Shown here: in pieces, positions 6,375 to 12,340 of the stretch
How the letters are laid out: each line of letters opens with the position of its first letter
How positions within the stretch are numbered: position 1 is the stretch's first letter
Assembly (NCBI GenBank): GCA_021789355.1
Contig: JAJYJR010000051.1
Coordinates: forward strand, 1 to 16,794
Reading direction: 5' to 3'
DNA from: Chloroflexota bacterium
Lineage (GTDB): Bacteria; Chloroflexota; Limnocylindria; Limnocylindrales; CSP1-4
Length of the DNA stretch: 16,794 nucleotides
Made by a program: the position numbers and the translations under genes
The notes under the pieces: generated by a model
Seen by the model: the letters and a program-made list of their open reading frames with translations, nothing else
The model's database searches: none
What the model was told of the DNA's origin: nothing

Positions 6375-8390
6375 CTACGGCTCCCGGCGGGCCCTCTGCG
6401 GCTGCTGGTGCTCGATCCTGGCCAGCGTCATGAGCCTGTCGCGCTCGTCTGGTGGGAGCCCGGCGGGTCGCACGCCACGGCTCGCACCCTCCAGCTTGAG
6501 GAGGGTTGTCTGGGTCGCCAGGTGCGGCCGTTCCTGGCGCAGGCGCTCCCAGGCGCGCACGGCACCCACGGCCTGGAGGTCGGTGAGGGTCGCGATGCCA
6601 ACGGTACGCAGCGCCGCCGCGAGCATCGCGCCGATGTTGACCCCGCTCGCGATGTCGTCGTCCGTCAGAGGCCGCCCGGTGGCTGGACGGCGGCCGCGCC
6701 GCAGGGTGCCGATGCCGGCACGGCGAGCCAGGCTGCCGACAGGGGCCGGCCGTCCCAGGTGGTAGCCCTGACCGAGTGCGACCCCGAGGGCGGCGAGCTG
6801 ACGGGCCTCGGCCTCGGTCTCGACGCCTGCGGCGATGAGGGTGGCACCCGTCGTGGCGGCGAAGTGCACCAGACCCGCCACGAGCGCCTGGCGGGCGGCA
6901 TCGCGCCCGATCAGGTGCACCAGCGTCCGGTCGAGCTTCACGTAGTCTGGCTGTAGCTCGAGGATGTGCCGGAAGCTGGCGAAGCCGGCGCCGGCGTCGT
7001 CGACGGCCAGGCGCACCTTCGGCCCGAGCGCCTGAATCGCGGCTCGGACGGCGCCGTAGTCCGCGATCTGCATGTGCCCGGTCAGCTCGAGGACGACCGG
7101 CGCGCGCGCCTCGCGCAGGAGGGACACGAGTGGGTTCCCAGCGAGCACGAACTCCGCCGACACGTTCACGTTGAGCCAGACAGATCGGGGCAGCGCGCGC
7201 GATGCGGCGAGGGCCGCCTGGAGCGTGGCTTGCTCGAGCTCGATCGACAGTCCGCACGCCGCGGCTTCGGTGAACACTCGCTCGGGGGGCGACCCGTCGG
7301 CGAAGCGGGTGAGCGCCTCACAGCCGACGAGCGTCTGCGAGCCGAGCTCGACGATGGGCTGAAAGACCGGCGCGAACGCCCGGCCCTCGATGGCCGCCCG
7401 AATCCGCGCCACGCTGAGGTCCTGGCGGTGACGCGCGCGGAGCTGGGGTGCCAGAAGCGCTCCCGCGACAGAGGCGCACTCGACCAGGGCGGGCAGACGG
7501 TCGGCGAGACCGGGCTCGGCGCCGTCGTCACCGGCGACGATGAGGAGGCCCAACGTGTCGACATCCGATCGGACGGGCACGTACGCGAGCGCACGAATCC
7601 CTTGCTCGACGAGGAGCGCGTTGTAGGGGTGGTCCGCTCGGTTCTGCCACGCTTCGATCCAGGGGCCCTGGAGCGCCCGCCGGCGGAGGTGGGCGATGCG
7701 CGCGGCCGGGAGCGGCCCGAGGGACGGCAGCGGGCGGTCGCCGTGGACCGCTGCCAGCGGCGAGGCATCGCCATCCGGCTCGAAGCTCCACAGCCCGACG
7801 CCACCCAGACCGGGCAGTCGCGCGACCGCCGCGACGATCGCCGCCGCGGTCGCGCCGGCGGTCTCTCCCGCGCGGAGCGATTGGAGCGTCGCCGCAAGCT
7901 CGGCACGCTCCTCGCGCTGACCCGCGAGCTGGGCTCGCAGCGCACGCTCGCCGGTGACGTCGCGCTGCACGGCGACCGCGCCGACGATCCCGCCGGTCGC
8001 GTCGCGGATCGGCGCGACCGTCGCATCGGTGTGGAGATGCGAACCGTCGGCCCGCCGGTGGATGAACTCTCCCTGCCAGACGAGGCCCGCGCGGACAGTG
8101 GCCGCCATGGCGCGATAGTGGCCGGCCGGCTGCCGGCTCTCCACAGCCGCCGTCCGCCGACCGACGACGTCGGCGCGGTGACGCTCTGTCATCCGCTCGA
8201 AGGCGGCGTTGACGTACAGGACCGTGCCGGCGAGGTCGGTGATGACGACCGCGTCCGCGGCGTGCTCGATCGCGATCATGAGCCAGGCGGGATCGATGGC
8301 CCAGCCGCCGTCCGGGGGCGCGAGCTTCCGGCGCCGTGGCACCCGAGCCGCCGTGCCGGCGTGCGCCGCGCTGATCGACGTTGGTTCCAT
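6375..8390 (-). CDS. PAS-GAF-EAL protein with a C-terminal TfoX_C-like domain (putative c-di-GMP phosphodiesterase or sensor)
   Basis: A 671-residue cytosolic signalling protein with no membrane helix. Domains in order: PAS (about 35-150, AIEHAADAVVITD to VQRDVTGERA), GAF-like (about 165-318), EAL (about 330-555) and a TfoX C-terminal-like helical domain (about 580-650; NIGAMLAAALRTVGI, LGAV-type AVGAVRAWERLR, LLKLEGASRGV, LPPDER). EAL residues expected for c-di-GMP hydrolysis are present: Glu358 in CEAL, Asn409, Glu435, Asp464-Asp465, Lys485, Glu524 and Gln541. The second acidic residue of the ELTE motif is Gly438, and the loop after the Asp pair reads AGAG instead of FGTG. No GGDEF domain is present. 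ATG 8390 is tentative: the frame continues to ATG 8501, but that stretch includes a perfect palindrome and looks non-coding; neither start has a Shine-Dalgarno. Divergent from the TadE cluster. Confidence 0.88.
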   Translation of the reverse strand: MEPTSISAAHAGTAARVPRRRKLAPPDGGWAIDPAWLMIAIEHAADAVVITDLAGTVLYVNAAFERMTERHRADVVGRRTAAVESRQPAGHYRAMAATVRAGLVWQGEFIHRRADGSHLHTDATVAPIRDATGGIVGAVAVQRDVTGERALRAQLAGQREERAELAATLQSLRAGETAGATAAAIVAAVARLPGLGGVGLWSFEPDGDASPLAAVHGDRPLPSLGPLPAARIAHLRRRALQGPWIEAWQNRADHPYNALLVEQGIRALAYVPVRSDVDTLGLLIVAGDDGAEPGLADRLPALVECASVAGALLAPQLRARHRQDLSVARIRAAIEGRAFAPVFQPIVELGSQTLVGCEALTRFADGSPPERVFTEAAACGLSIELEQATLQAALAASRALPRSVWLNVNVSAEFVLAGNPLVSLLREARAPVVLELTGHMQIADYGAVRAAIQALGPKVRLAVDDAGAGFASFRHILELQPDYVKLDRTLVHLIGRDAARQALVAGLVHFAATTGATLIAAGVETEAEARQLAALGVALGQGYHLGRPAPVGSLARRAGIGTLRRGRRPATGRPLTDDDIASGVNIGAMLAAALRTVGIATLTDLQAVGAVRAWERLRQERPHLATQTTLLKLEGASRGVRPAGLPPDERDRLMTLARIEHQQPQRARREP

Positions 8391-8403
8391 GCTTCGCCAG
8401 TCG

Positions 8404-8427
8404 GTCGCAGCGCCCGGGCGCTGCGAC
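8404..8427. promoter_or_regulatory. Perfect 24-bp palindrome upstream of the EAL gene
   Basis: The half-site GTCGCAGCGCCC is followed directly by its exact reverse complement with no spacer. It lies 14 bp upstream of ATG 8390 of the EAL gene, in the region shared with the divergent TadE cluster. The lack of a spacer and the dyad symmetry favour a protein operator over an RNA hairpin. If the EAL gene instead starts at 8501, the palindrome would be coding. Confidence 0.55.
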
Positions 8428-8603
8428 GTGCTTCGACTGTGTTCTCCTTGCTGGCTGCCGGCTCTTGCCGACCGTACCGCTGCCGCGCGGTGGCCGCCCA
8501 TCCGCCAATCGGGCTACCGAAGCCGCCATTCGTCCTCGTGGAGTCGCGCGTCAGGCGTCACAGACCGCCTGCTCGAGCCCCCGCGCGACGACACTGCCGC
8601 GAC

Positions 8604-8669
8604 CTACCCAAAGGTCCTGCGCGCCTTTGGACGGAAGCACCGAAATGATTCCGGGCAACCTCTCCGTAG
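8604..8669 (+). ncRNA. Possible structured leader or hairpin cluster upstream of the TadE cluster
   Basis: Three nested pairings are possible: an outer CTAC (8604-8607)/GTAG (8666-8669), a 7-bp hairpin CCAAAGG (8608-8614)/CCTTTGG (8624-8630) with a 9-nt loop, and CGGAA (8632-8636)/TTCCG (8649-8653). Together they form a compact three-way junction ending 12 nt before the ATG at 8682. It does not match the c-di-GMP-I riboswitch consensus. Stems are short, so chance folding in GC-rich DNA remains possible, and a promoter-like TAGTGT (8667-8672) overlaps the outer stem. Confidence 0.25.
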
Positions 8670-8681
8670 TGTGTCCTGGCG

Positions 8682-9884
8682 ATGCGAGCCACGTCTACCC
8701 CTCGTCAGCTTCCTGCGGCGCCGGTCGCGGCGGAGGGCCGCACGATCCCGCGGGCCGGCGGATCCTCAGCGCACCGGGGCGCCCGTGGACGCCGCGAGAG
8801 AGCCGGCCATGAGCAGGCCCAGGCCCTGGTCGAGTTCGCGTTGCTCCTGCCCGTCTTCCTGCTGCTCGTGCTGGGCAGCATCGATGGAGGCCGCCTCTTC
8901 TTCACCTACATCGAGGTCAACAACGCGGCGCGCGAGGGGGCCGCCTACGGTGCCGGCAACCCCACCGATACCAGCGGGATTACCGCCCACGCCCAGCAAG
9001 AGACGAACGTGCAGGCGCAGGCGGGGGAGCATCCCATCTCGGTCACGGTCTCCTGCGCCGACCCGTCGGGTGCCCCGCTCCCGTGCGCGGCCGCGCCCGG
9101 CGGGAACGGCCGGGGCAGCACCATCACGGTGGCCGTCAGCGAGCCCTTCAGCTTCCTGACCCCGATCATCAACGGGCTCTTCGGAAACAACCTGCAGCTC
9201 GGCGGGTCGGCCACCGCCGCGGTGTTCGGGCTGGCCGCCTACGGTGGAGCCTCGCAGCCGCCCGGCTGCTCGCCCCCCTCGCTGGCCAGCTTCACCGCGG
9301 GCGTGAACGGCCTGACCGTCACCCTGAACGCGTCCGCCTCGCTCCCGAACAGCGGCACGTGTGCGATCTCCGGATACGCCTGGGACATGGGCGACGGGCT
9401 CAATCCCTTCCCGCCGGTGGTCGGTCGCACGACGAGCTACACCTACACCGCCGCGGGCACCTACGCGGTCACCCTCACGGTGACCAACGCGGCCGGGTCG
9501 GTCAGCACCACCCAGAGCGTCACGGTGAGCAGCTCCCCCTCGCCCTCGCCCAGCCCCTCGCCGACGCCCAGCCCCTCGCCGACGCCCAGCCCCTCGCCGA
9601 CGCCCAGCCCCTCGCCGACGCCGGGGTGCGCCATGGCGCCCAGCTTCAGCGCCAGCTTCACCGGACACGGGAGCGGCACGAAGGCGCACGAGATGACGTT
9701 CTACGGGGCCTACACGGGCCAGCCTGCGCCAGCGTCGTGGAGCTGGGGCTTCGGCGACGGCAGCACCGGGACGGGTCAGAATGACGTGAACGACTACGCC
9801 GCGGCGGGCAGCTATTCGGTCACCCTGACGGTGGCGAATGGGAGCTGCAGCGCGACCGTCACGAACCAGGTCAGCGTGCCATGA
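8682..9884 (+). CDS. TadE-like pseudopilin with two C-terminal PKD domains
   Basis: A 400-residue secreted or pilus-associated protein. A 46-residue basic leader precedes AQALVEFALLLPVFLLLVLGSIDGGRLFF, the TadE-type helix with Glu51 at the +5 position; the residue at -1 is Ala46 rather than the usual Gly. A TadE body follows to about residue 190. Two PKD domains (about 195-283 with DMGDG and YTYTAAGTYAVTLTV, and about 315-400 with GFGDGS and DYAAAGSYSVTLTV) are joined by a Pro/Ser/Thr linker of exact repeats. TadE proteins are normally 130-200 residues without PKD domains; PKD domains occur on extracellular proteins and mediate contacts. ATG 8682 is the only in-frame start before the helix; no Shine-Dalgarno is present. 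First gene of an apparent three-gene operon; its stop overlaps the next ATG. Confidence 0.88.
   Translation: MRATSTPRQLPAAPVAAEGRTIPRAGGSSAHRGARGRRERAGHEQAQALVEFALLLPVFLLLVLGSIDGGRLFFTYIEVNNAAREGAAYGAGNPTDTSGITAHAQQETNVQAQAGEHPISVTVSCADPSGAPLPCAAAPGGNGRGSTITVAVSEPFSFLTPIINGLFGNNLQLGGSATAAVFGLAAYGGASQPPGCSPPSLASFTAGVNGLTVTLNASASLPNSGTCAISGYAWDMGDGLNPFPPVVGRTTSYTYTAAGTYAVTLTVTNAAGSVSTTQSVTVSSSPSPSPSPSPTPSPSPTPSPSPTPSPSPTPGCAMAPSFSASFTGHGSGTKAHEMTFYGAYTGQPAPASWSWGFGDGSTGTGQNDVNDYAAAGSYSVTLTVANGSCSATVTNQVSVP
9549..9620 (+). repeat. Four perfect 18-bp tandem repeats encoding a PSPSPT linker
   Basis: cccagcccctcgccgacg occurs four times in a row without a mismatch at 9549, 9567, 9585 and 9603. It encodes the hexapeptide PSPSPT between the two PKD domains. 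Perfect identity, including silent positions, indicates recent expansion. Confidence 0.97.
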
Positions 9885-10426
9885 CGGGACCGTCGCGGTG
9901 CCGAAGGAAGGCCCCTGCAGCGGGGCAGGCGCTCAAGGCCCCGGCAGCGGGGCAGGCGCTTGTCGAGTTCGCGCTCGTCATTCCGCTCTTCTTCATGCTC
10001 CTGTTCGGGCTGATCGACGTCGGGCGGCTGGTGTACCAGAACAGCGTGGTCTCCCAGGCGGCCCGCGAGGGCGCCCGGCTGGCGGCCGTGGAGGCCGGTT
10101 GGATTGGTTCGTCCGACGCGACCTGCGGCTCGGTCGGGGGCCCCACCTGCCCCGCCAACGCGGCGGCCCTCGGAGCCGACGTGGTCGCCGCGGTCAATCG
10201 CATGGTCGCGCCGTTCGGTCCCGTGCCGGGCACGGACGTCTTCTACAGCTGCGACGCGACGACCCCGCCGAGCGGCAGCTGGACGGTCCAGAGCTGCGCC
10301 AGCAACTCGCCGGGCAGCCTCGTGTCGGTCCGCGTCGTCCTCACCTTCACGCCCATCACGCCCGTGATCGGCCAGCTCATAGGCAGCGTGACGACCGCGG
10401 GTGCCGCCACCATGGTCATCAACTAG
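9881..10426 (+). CDS. TadE-like pseudopilin
   Basis: A 181-residue protein of normal TadE length. The prepilin-type motif GQALVEFALVIPLFFMLLFGLIDVGRL has Gly24 at -1 and Glu29 at +5, followed by QAAREGARLAAV, typical of TadE. The remaining exterior part contains four cysteines (in CGSVGGPTC and later YSCDATT and SCASN), likely disulfide-bonded outside the cell. A tandem duplication just before the helix repeats KAPAAGQAL, giving two GQAL sites, but only the second is followed by the +5 Glu and a hydrophobic helix. ATG 9881 overlaps the previous stop (ATGA), implying coupled translation. TadE proteins are minor components of Tad (tight adherence) pili; no Flp pilin, TadA ATPase or TadZ is encoded in this window, so the export machine must lie elsewhere. 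Confidence 0.92.
   Translation: MTGPSRCRRKAPAAGQALKAPAAGQALVEFALVIPLFFMLLFGLIDVGRLVYQNSVVSQAAREGARLAAVEAGWIGSSDATCGSVGGPTCPANAAALGADVVAAVNRMVAPFGPVPGTDVFYSCDATTPPSGSWTVQSCASNSPGSLVSVRVVLTFTPITPVIGQLIGSVTTAGAATMVIN
9908..9961 (+). repeat. 27-bp tandem duplication over the TadE prepilin cleavage motif
   Basis: Two 27-bp copies (9908-9934 and 9935-9961) differ at two bases, both silent, and encode KAPAAGQAL twice. Confidence 0.95.
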
Positions 10427-10435
10427 GAACCGGGC

Positions 10436-11506
10436 ATGGATCAGCAACGCATCACGTCGCGCCGCCAGGAGGGCCAGGTCATCATCCTGTTCGCCCTCGT
10501 CCTCACCGTTCTCATCCTGGGGCTGGGCCTGGTGATCGATGGGGGGAACGCGCTGGCACAGCGGCGCGTGGCCCAGAACGCGGGCGACTTCGCGGCCCTC
10601 GCCGGGGCGCGCGTGGTGGCCGAGTGGATGAACGGTAACACCGCCGACGGCAGCGACGCCAACGTGCAGGCGGCGATCGCCAACTCGATCGCGGTGAGTG
10701 GCGGGACCCCCGTCACCTTCGGGTCACCGAGCGGTCCCCAGTACGTGACGGGCGCTGGCACGCTCAACGGCTTCGTGGGGAGCGGCACGATCCCGGCCGG
10801 CACCGTCGGCGTGACGGTGGACGCCTCGCGCAGCTGGAGGCCCTTCTTCGTGGGAATGATCGGCATCACCCGCTGGACCGCGAGCGCCTCCGCCACCGCC
10901 CTGGGCGGCTACGCGGCCGGGGGCCCGTCCGGGGCGGTGTTCCCGGCAGGCATCGCGGAGGCGTTCTTCGTGGGGCGCCAGCCCTGCGCGGGGGCGATCA
11001 GCACCGATCCGGCAAGCCCCTGCTACCCGCAACAGCTGACCCCCGGGTCGCTCAACGTTCCGGGTGGGTTCGGCTGGCTGAAGTTCGGCTGCACGGGAGA
11101 CGGCCTGGGCCAGACGTCGCCGGCCAACACCGGGGGGTGCCAGACCAGCGCGACGTTCCTCCAGACGGAGCTCGGCCCGCCGGCCAACAGTTTCGGCTGT
11201 TGCACGGCCGTGAAACTCCCGGGCAGTGCCGACCAGATCGGCAGCCTGCCGGGGAACAAGGCCAGCGCGGACTGCTCCACCTACATCAACAACGGCACCG
11301 TGGTGACTGTCGCGGTGTGGGACACCGCCGGGGGCAGCGGATCGAATGCCTGGTACCACATCGTGGGCTTCACGGGCTTCCAGATCACCGCCTGCGACGG
11401 CGGCAAGGACATCGTGGGCGTGTGGCGTCAGCCGTTCTGGACAGGGCCGACCACCACGTCCCCCGGGTTCGCAGGCGCGCCGCTGGCGGTTCAGCTGGTG
11501 CGATGA
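10436..11506 (+). CDS. TadG-like protein (putative Flp pilus-assembly TadE/G family, N-terminal helix, exterior Cys-rich domain)
   Basis: A 356-residue protein. The N-terminus EGQVIILFALVLTVLILGL, then VIDGGNALAQRRVAQNAGDFAALAGA, is the signature of TadG-like proteins: one membrane helix (about 15-34) then a conserved Asp and an Ala-rich amphipathic segment. The remaining approximately 290 residues are exterior, rich in Gly/Ser/Thr, with about nine cysteines clustered at RQPC, SPC, FGC, GGC, FGCC, ADC and TAC, suggesting several disulfides. Unlike longer TadG proteins it has no visible von Willebrand A domain. AGGAA lies 6 nt upstream of ATG 10436, the only clear Shine-Dalgarno in this operon, and the gap to the preceding gene is 9 nt. 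Probably a minor component or anchor of the same pilus as the two TadE-like proteins. Confidence 0.88.
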   Translation: MDQQRITSRRQEGQVIILFALVLTVLILGLGLVIDGGNALAQRRVAQNAGDFAALAGARVVAEWMNGNTADGSDANVQAAIANSIAVSGGTPVTFGSPSGPQYVTGAGTLNGFVGSGTIPAGTVGVTVDASRSWRPFFVGMIGITRWTASASATALGGYAAGGPSGAVFPAGIAEAFFVGRQPCAGAISTDPASPCYPQQLTPGSLNVPGGFGWLKFGCTGDGLGQTSPANTGGCQTSATFLQTELGPPANSFGCCTAVKLPGSADQIGSLPGNKASADCSTYINNGTVVTVAVWDTAGGSGSNAWYHIVGFTGFQITACDGGKDIVGVWRQPFWTGPTTTSPGFAGAPLAVQLVR

Positions 11507-11709
11507 GGCAGCGAGGTCGCCGGCGAGGGCGCGGGCCGCTCGTCGAGTGGCCCGCTTCGGCTCGCCTGGCCGACCGATCTGGGGCCGCCCGTGGCCCTCC
11601 CGTCGCGGTGCGCCCGACCGTGGCGCCGTACGATGTGGCGCCGTACGATGGTGCAAGAGGCGGAGTCGCCCGCCGTCCAGTTCCCGTGCCTTCTGCGCAG
11701 AGGAGGGCC
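11507..11709 (+). promoter_or_regulatory. Intergenic region with a tandemly duplicated -10-like box
   Basis: No gene is seen here. A 15-bp unit gtggcgccgtacgat is perfectly duplicated at 11620-11634 and 11635-11649; each copy ends in TACGAT, a reasonable -10 hexamer (11629-11634 and 11644-11649). The downstream gene starts 60 nt later with AGGAGG at 11701-11706, so this transcript would have a leader, unlike others in the window. No clear -35 is seen. Confidence 0.4.
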
Positions 11710-12018
11710 ATGAGCGTCGAGCTTCACGTCACCGGACGGATCGAAACCGGCCGCTTCGGCGAGTTTCTCGAGGCGGCGGAGCGCTGGCGGGCGTATCGGC
11801 GCGAGCGAGGTTGGGCCGTCCCCCGCGTGCTGTCCGGGCTCTCCGGGGAGATGAACTCCGTCCGCCTGATCTTCGTCTATCCCGACCTTGCCGTGTACGA
11901 GCGCGAGGACGTCGAGGAAGCGGTCGACTCCGGGTATGCGGAGGTGGCCAGGGCGATGCCCTTCGCGGGGCCCATCGTGCACACGCTCTACCGCGACGCA
12001 CTCCCTCCTCCGAGCTGA
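11710..12018 (+). CDS. Small dimeric alpha/beta-barrel-like protein (NIPSNAP/ABM-like), function unknown
   Basis: A 102-residue cytosolic protein. It opens with a beta strand VELHVTGRI, an amphipathic helix RFGEFLEAAERWRAYRRERG, a strand pair PRVLSGLSGEMNSVRLIFVYPD, and a second helix ending before IVHTLYRDAL. This beta-alpha-beta-beta-alpha-beta order, the helix length and total size resemble the dimeric ferredoxin-like barrel families (NIPSNAP, antibiotic-biosynthesis monooxygenase). No catalytic residues can be named, so the assignment is structural guesswork. The AGGAGG Shine-Dalgarno 3 nt before ATG is the strongest in the window and fixes the start. It stands alone between the pilus genes and the NEW3-ABC operon. 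Confidence 0.7.
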   Translation: MSVELHVTGRIETGRFGEFLEAAERWRAYRRERGWAVPRVLSGLSGEMNSVRLIFVYPDLAVYEREDVEEAVDSGYAEVARAMPFAGPIVHTLYRDALPPPS

Positions 12019-12340
12019 AACTGCGGCGCTTCGGAAGCCGTCTGGGTGCACGGTGCGCGTCGCCGGTAGGCTGAGTCCGATCCGCGACGAAGCGGTGGTG
12101 GGCCGTGGCGAGGGAACTCATCGAGCGAAACCGGCGACGGATCAGGTTCCGGCGGCGGGTCTCGCGTTGCGACCGGCCTCCCCCCGGATCGGGCGATCGT
12201 CGCCCTGCCTGCGGCACACTGTTAAGCAATCTTGACCGTCGCGATTCCGGGAGACGATCCCGGGGCGCGACGATGGCGGGAGTTGTCCCGGGGCAGCCTG
12301 CCCCACCGCGCCCAGCGGTATTGCGTCTGACGAGGAAGAC
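12019..12340 (+). other. Intergenic region of 322 bp; leader of the NEW3-ABC operon
   Basis: No convincing gene. A GTG-initiated frame at 12105-12344 is Arg/Pro-rich and ends inside the next gene, so it is likely spurious. AT-richer spots are TAGGCT (about 12066-12071, possible -10) and the stretch GTTAAGCAATCTTGACC (12221-12237). The last 100 bp before the next gene hold three consecutive hairpins (see the separate entry). Confidence 0.6.
12238..12319 (+). ncRNA. Three consecutive stem-loops in the leader of the NEW3-ABC operon
   Basis: Hairpin 1 (12238-12271): GTCGCG pairs with CGCGAC, an internal loop att/gg, then CCGGGA pairs with TCCCGG around loop GACGA, giving 12 base pairs. Hairpin 2 (12290-12304): GGGGCA-GCC-TGCCCC. 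Hairpin 3 (12305-12319): ACCGC-GCCCA-GCGGT, directly abutting hairpin 2. They end 21 nt before ATG 12341. No T-tract follows, so simple intrinsic termination is unlikely; a regulatory leader, mRNA stabiliser or a processed end of upstream transcripts is possible. No known riboswitch consensus was recognised. Confidence 0.4.

Noticed and set aside
8391..8501. N-terminal extension of the EAL protein to ATG 8501
   Set aside because: No domain, no Shine-Dalgarno or -10 at 8501, and the stretch contains a perfect palindrome; kept only as an alternative start.
8608..8640. FliA/WhiG-type (TAAA-N15-GCCGATAA) promoter before the TadE gene
   Set aside because: CAAA and GACGGAAG are only half-matches and the spacing is off by about two bases.
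8541..8681. c-di-GMP-I (GEMM) riboswitch
   Set aside because: The conserved CACAGGGCAAACC and GACGCAAAGCC segments are absent; only a generic fold can be drawn.
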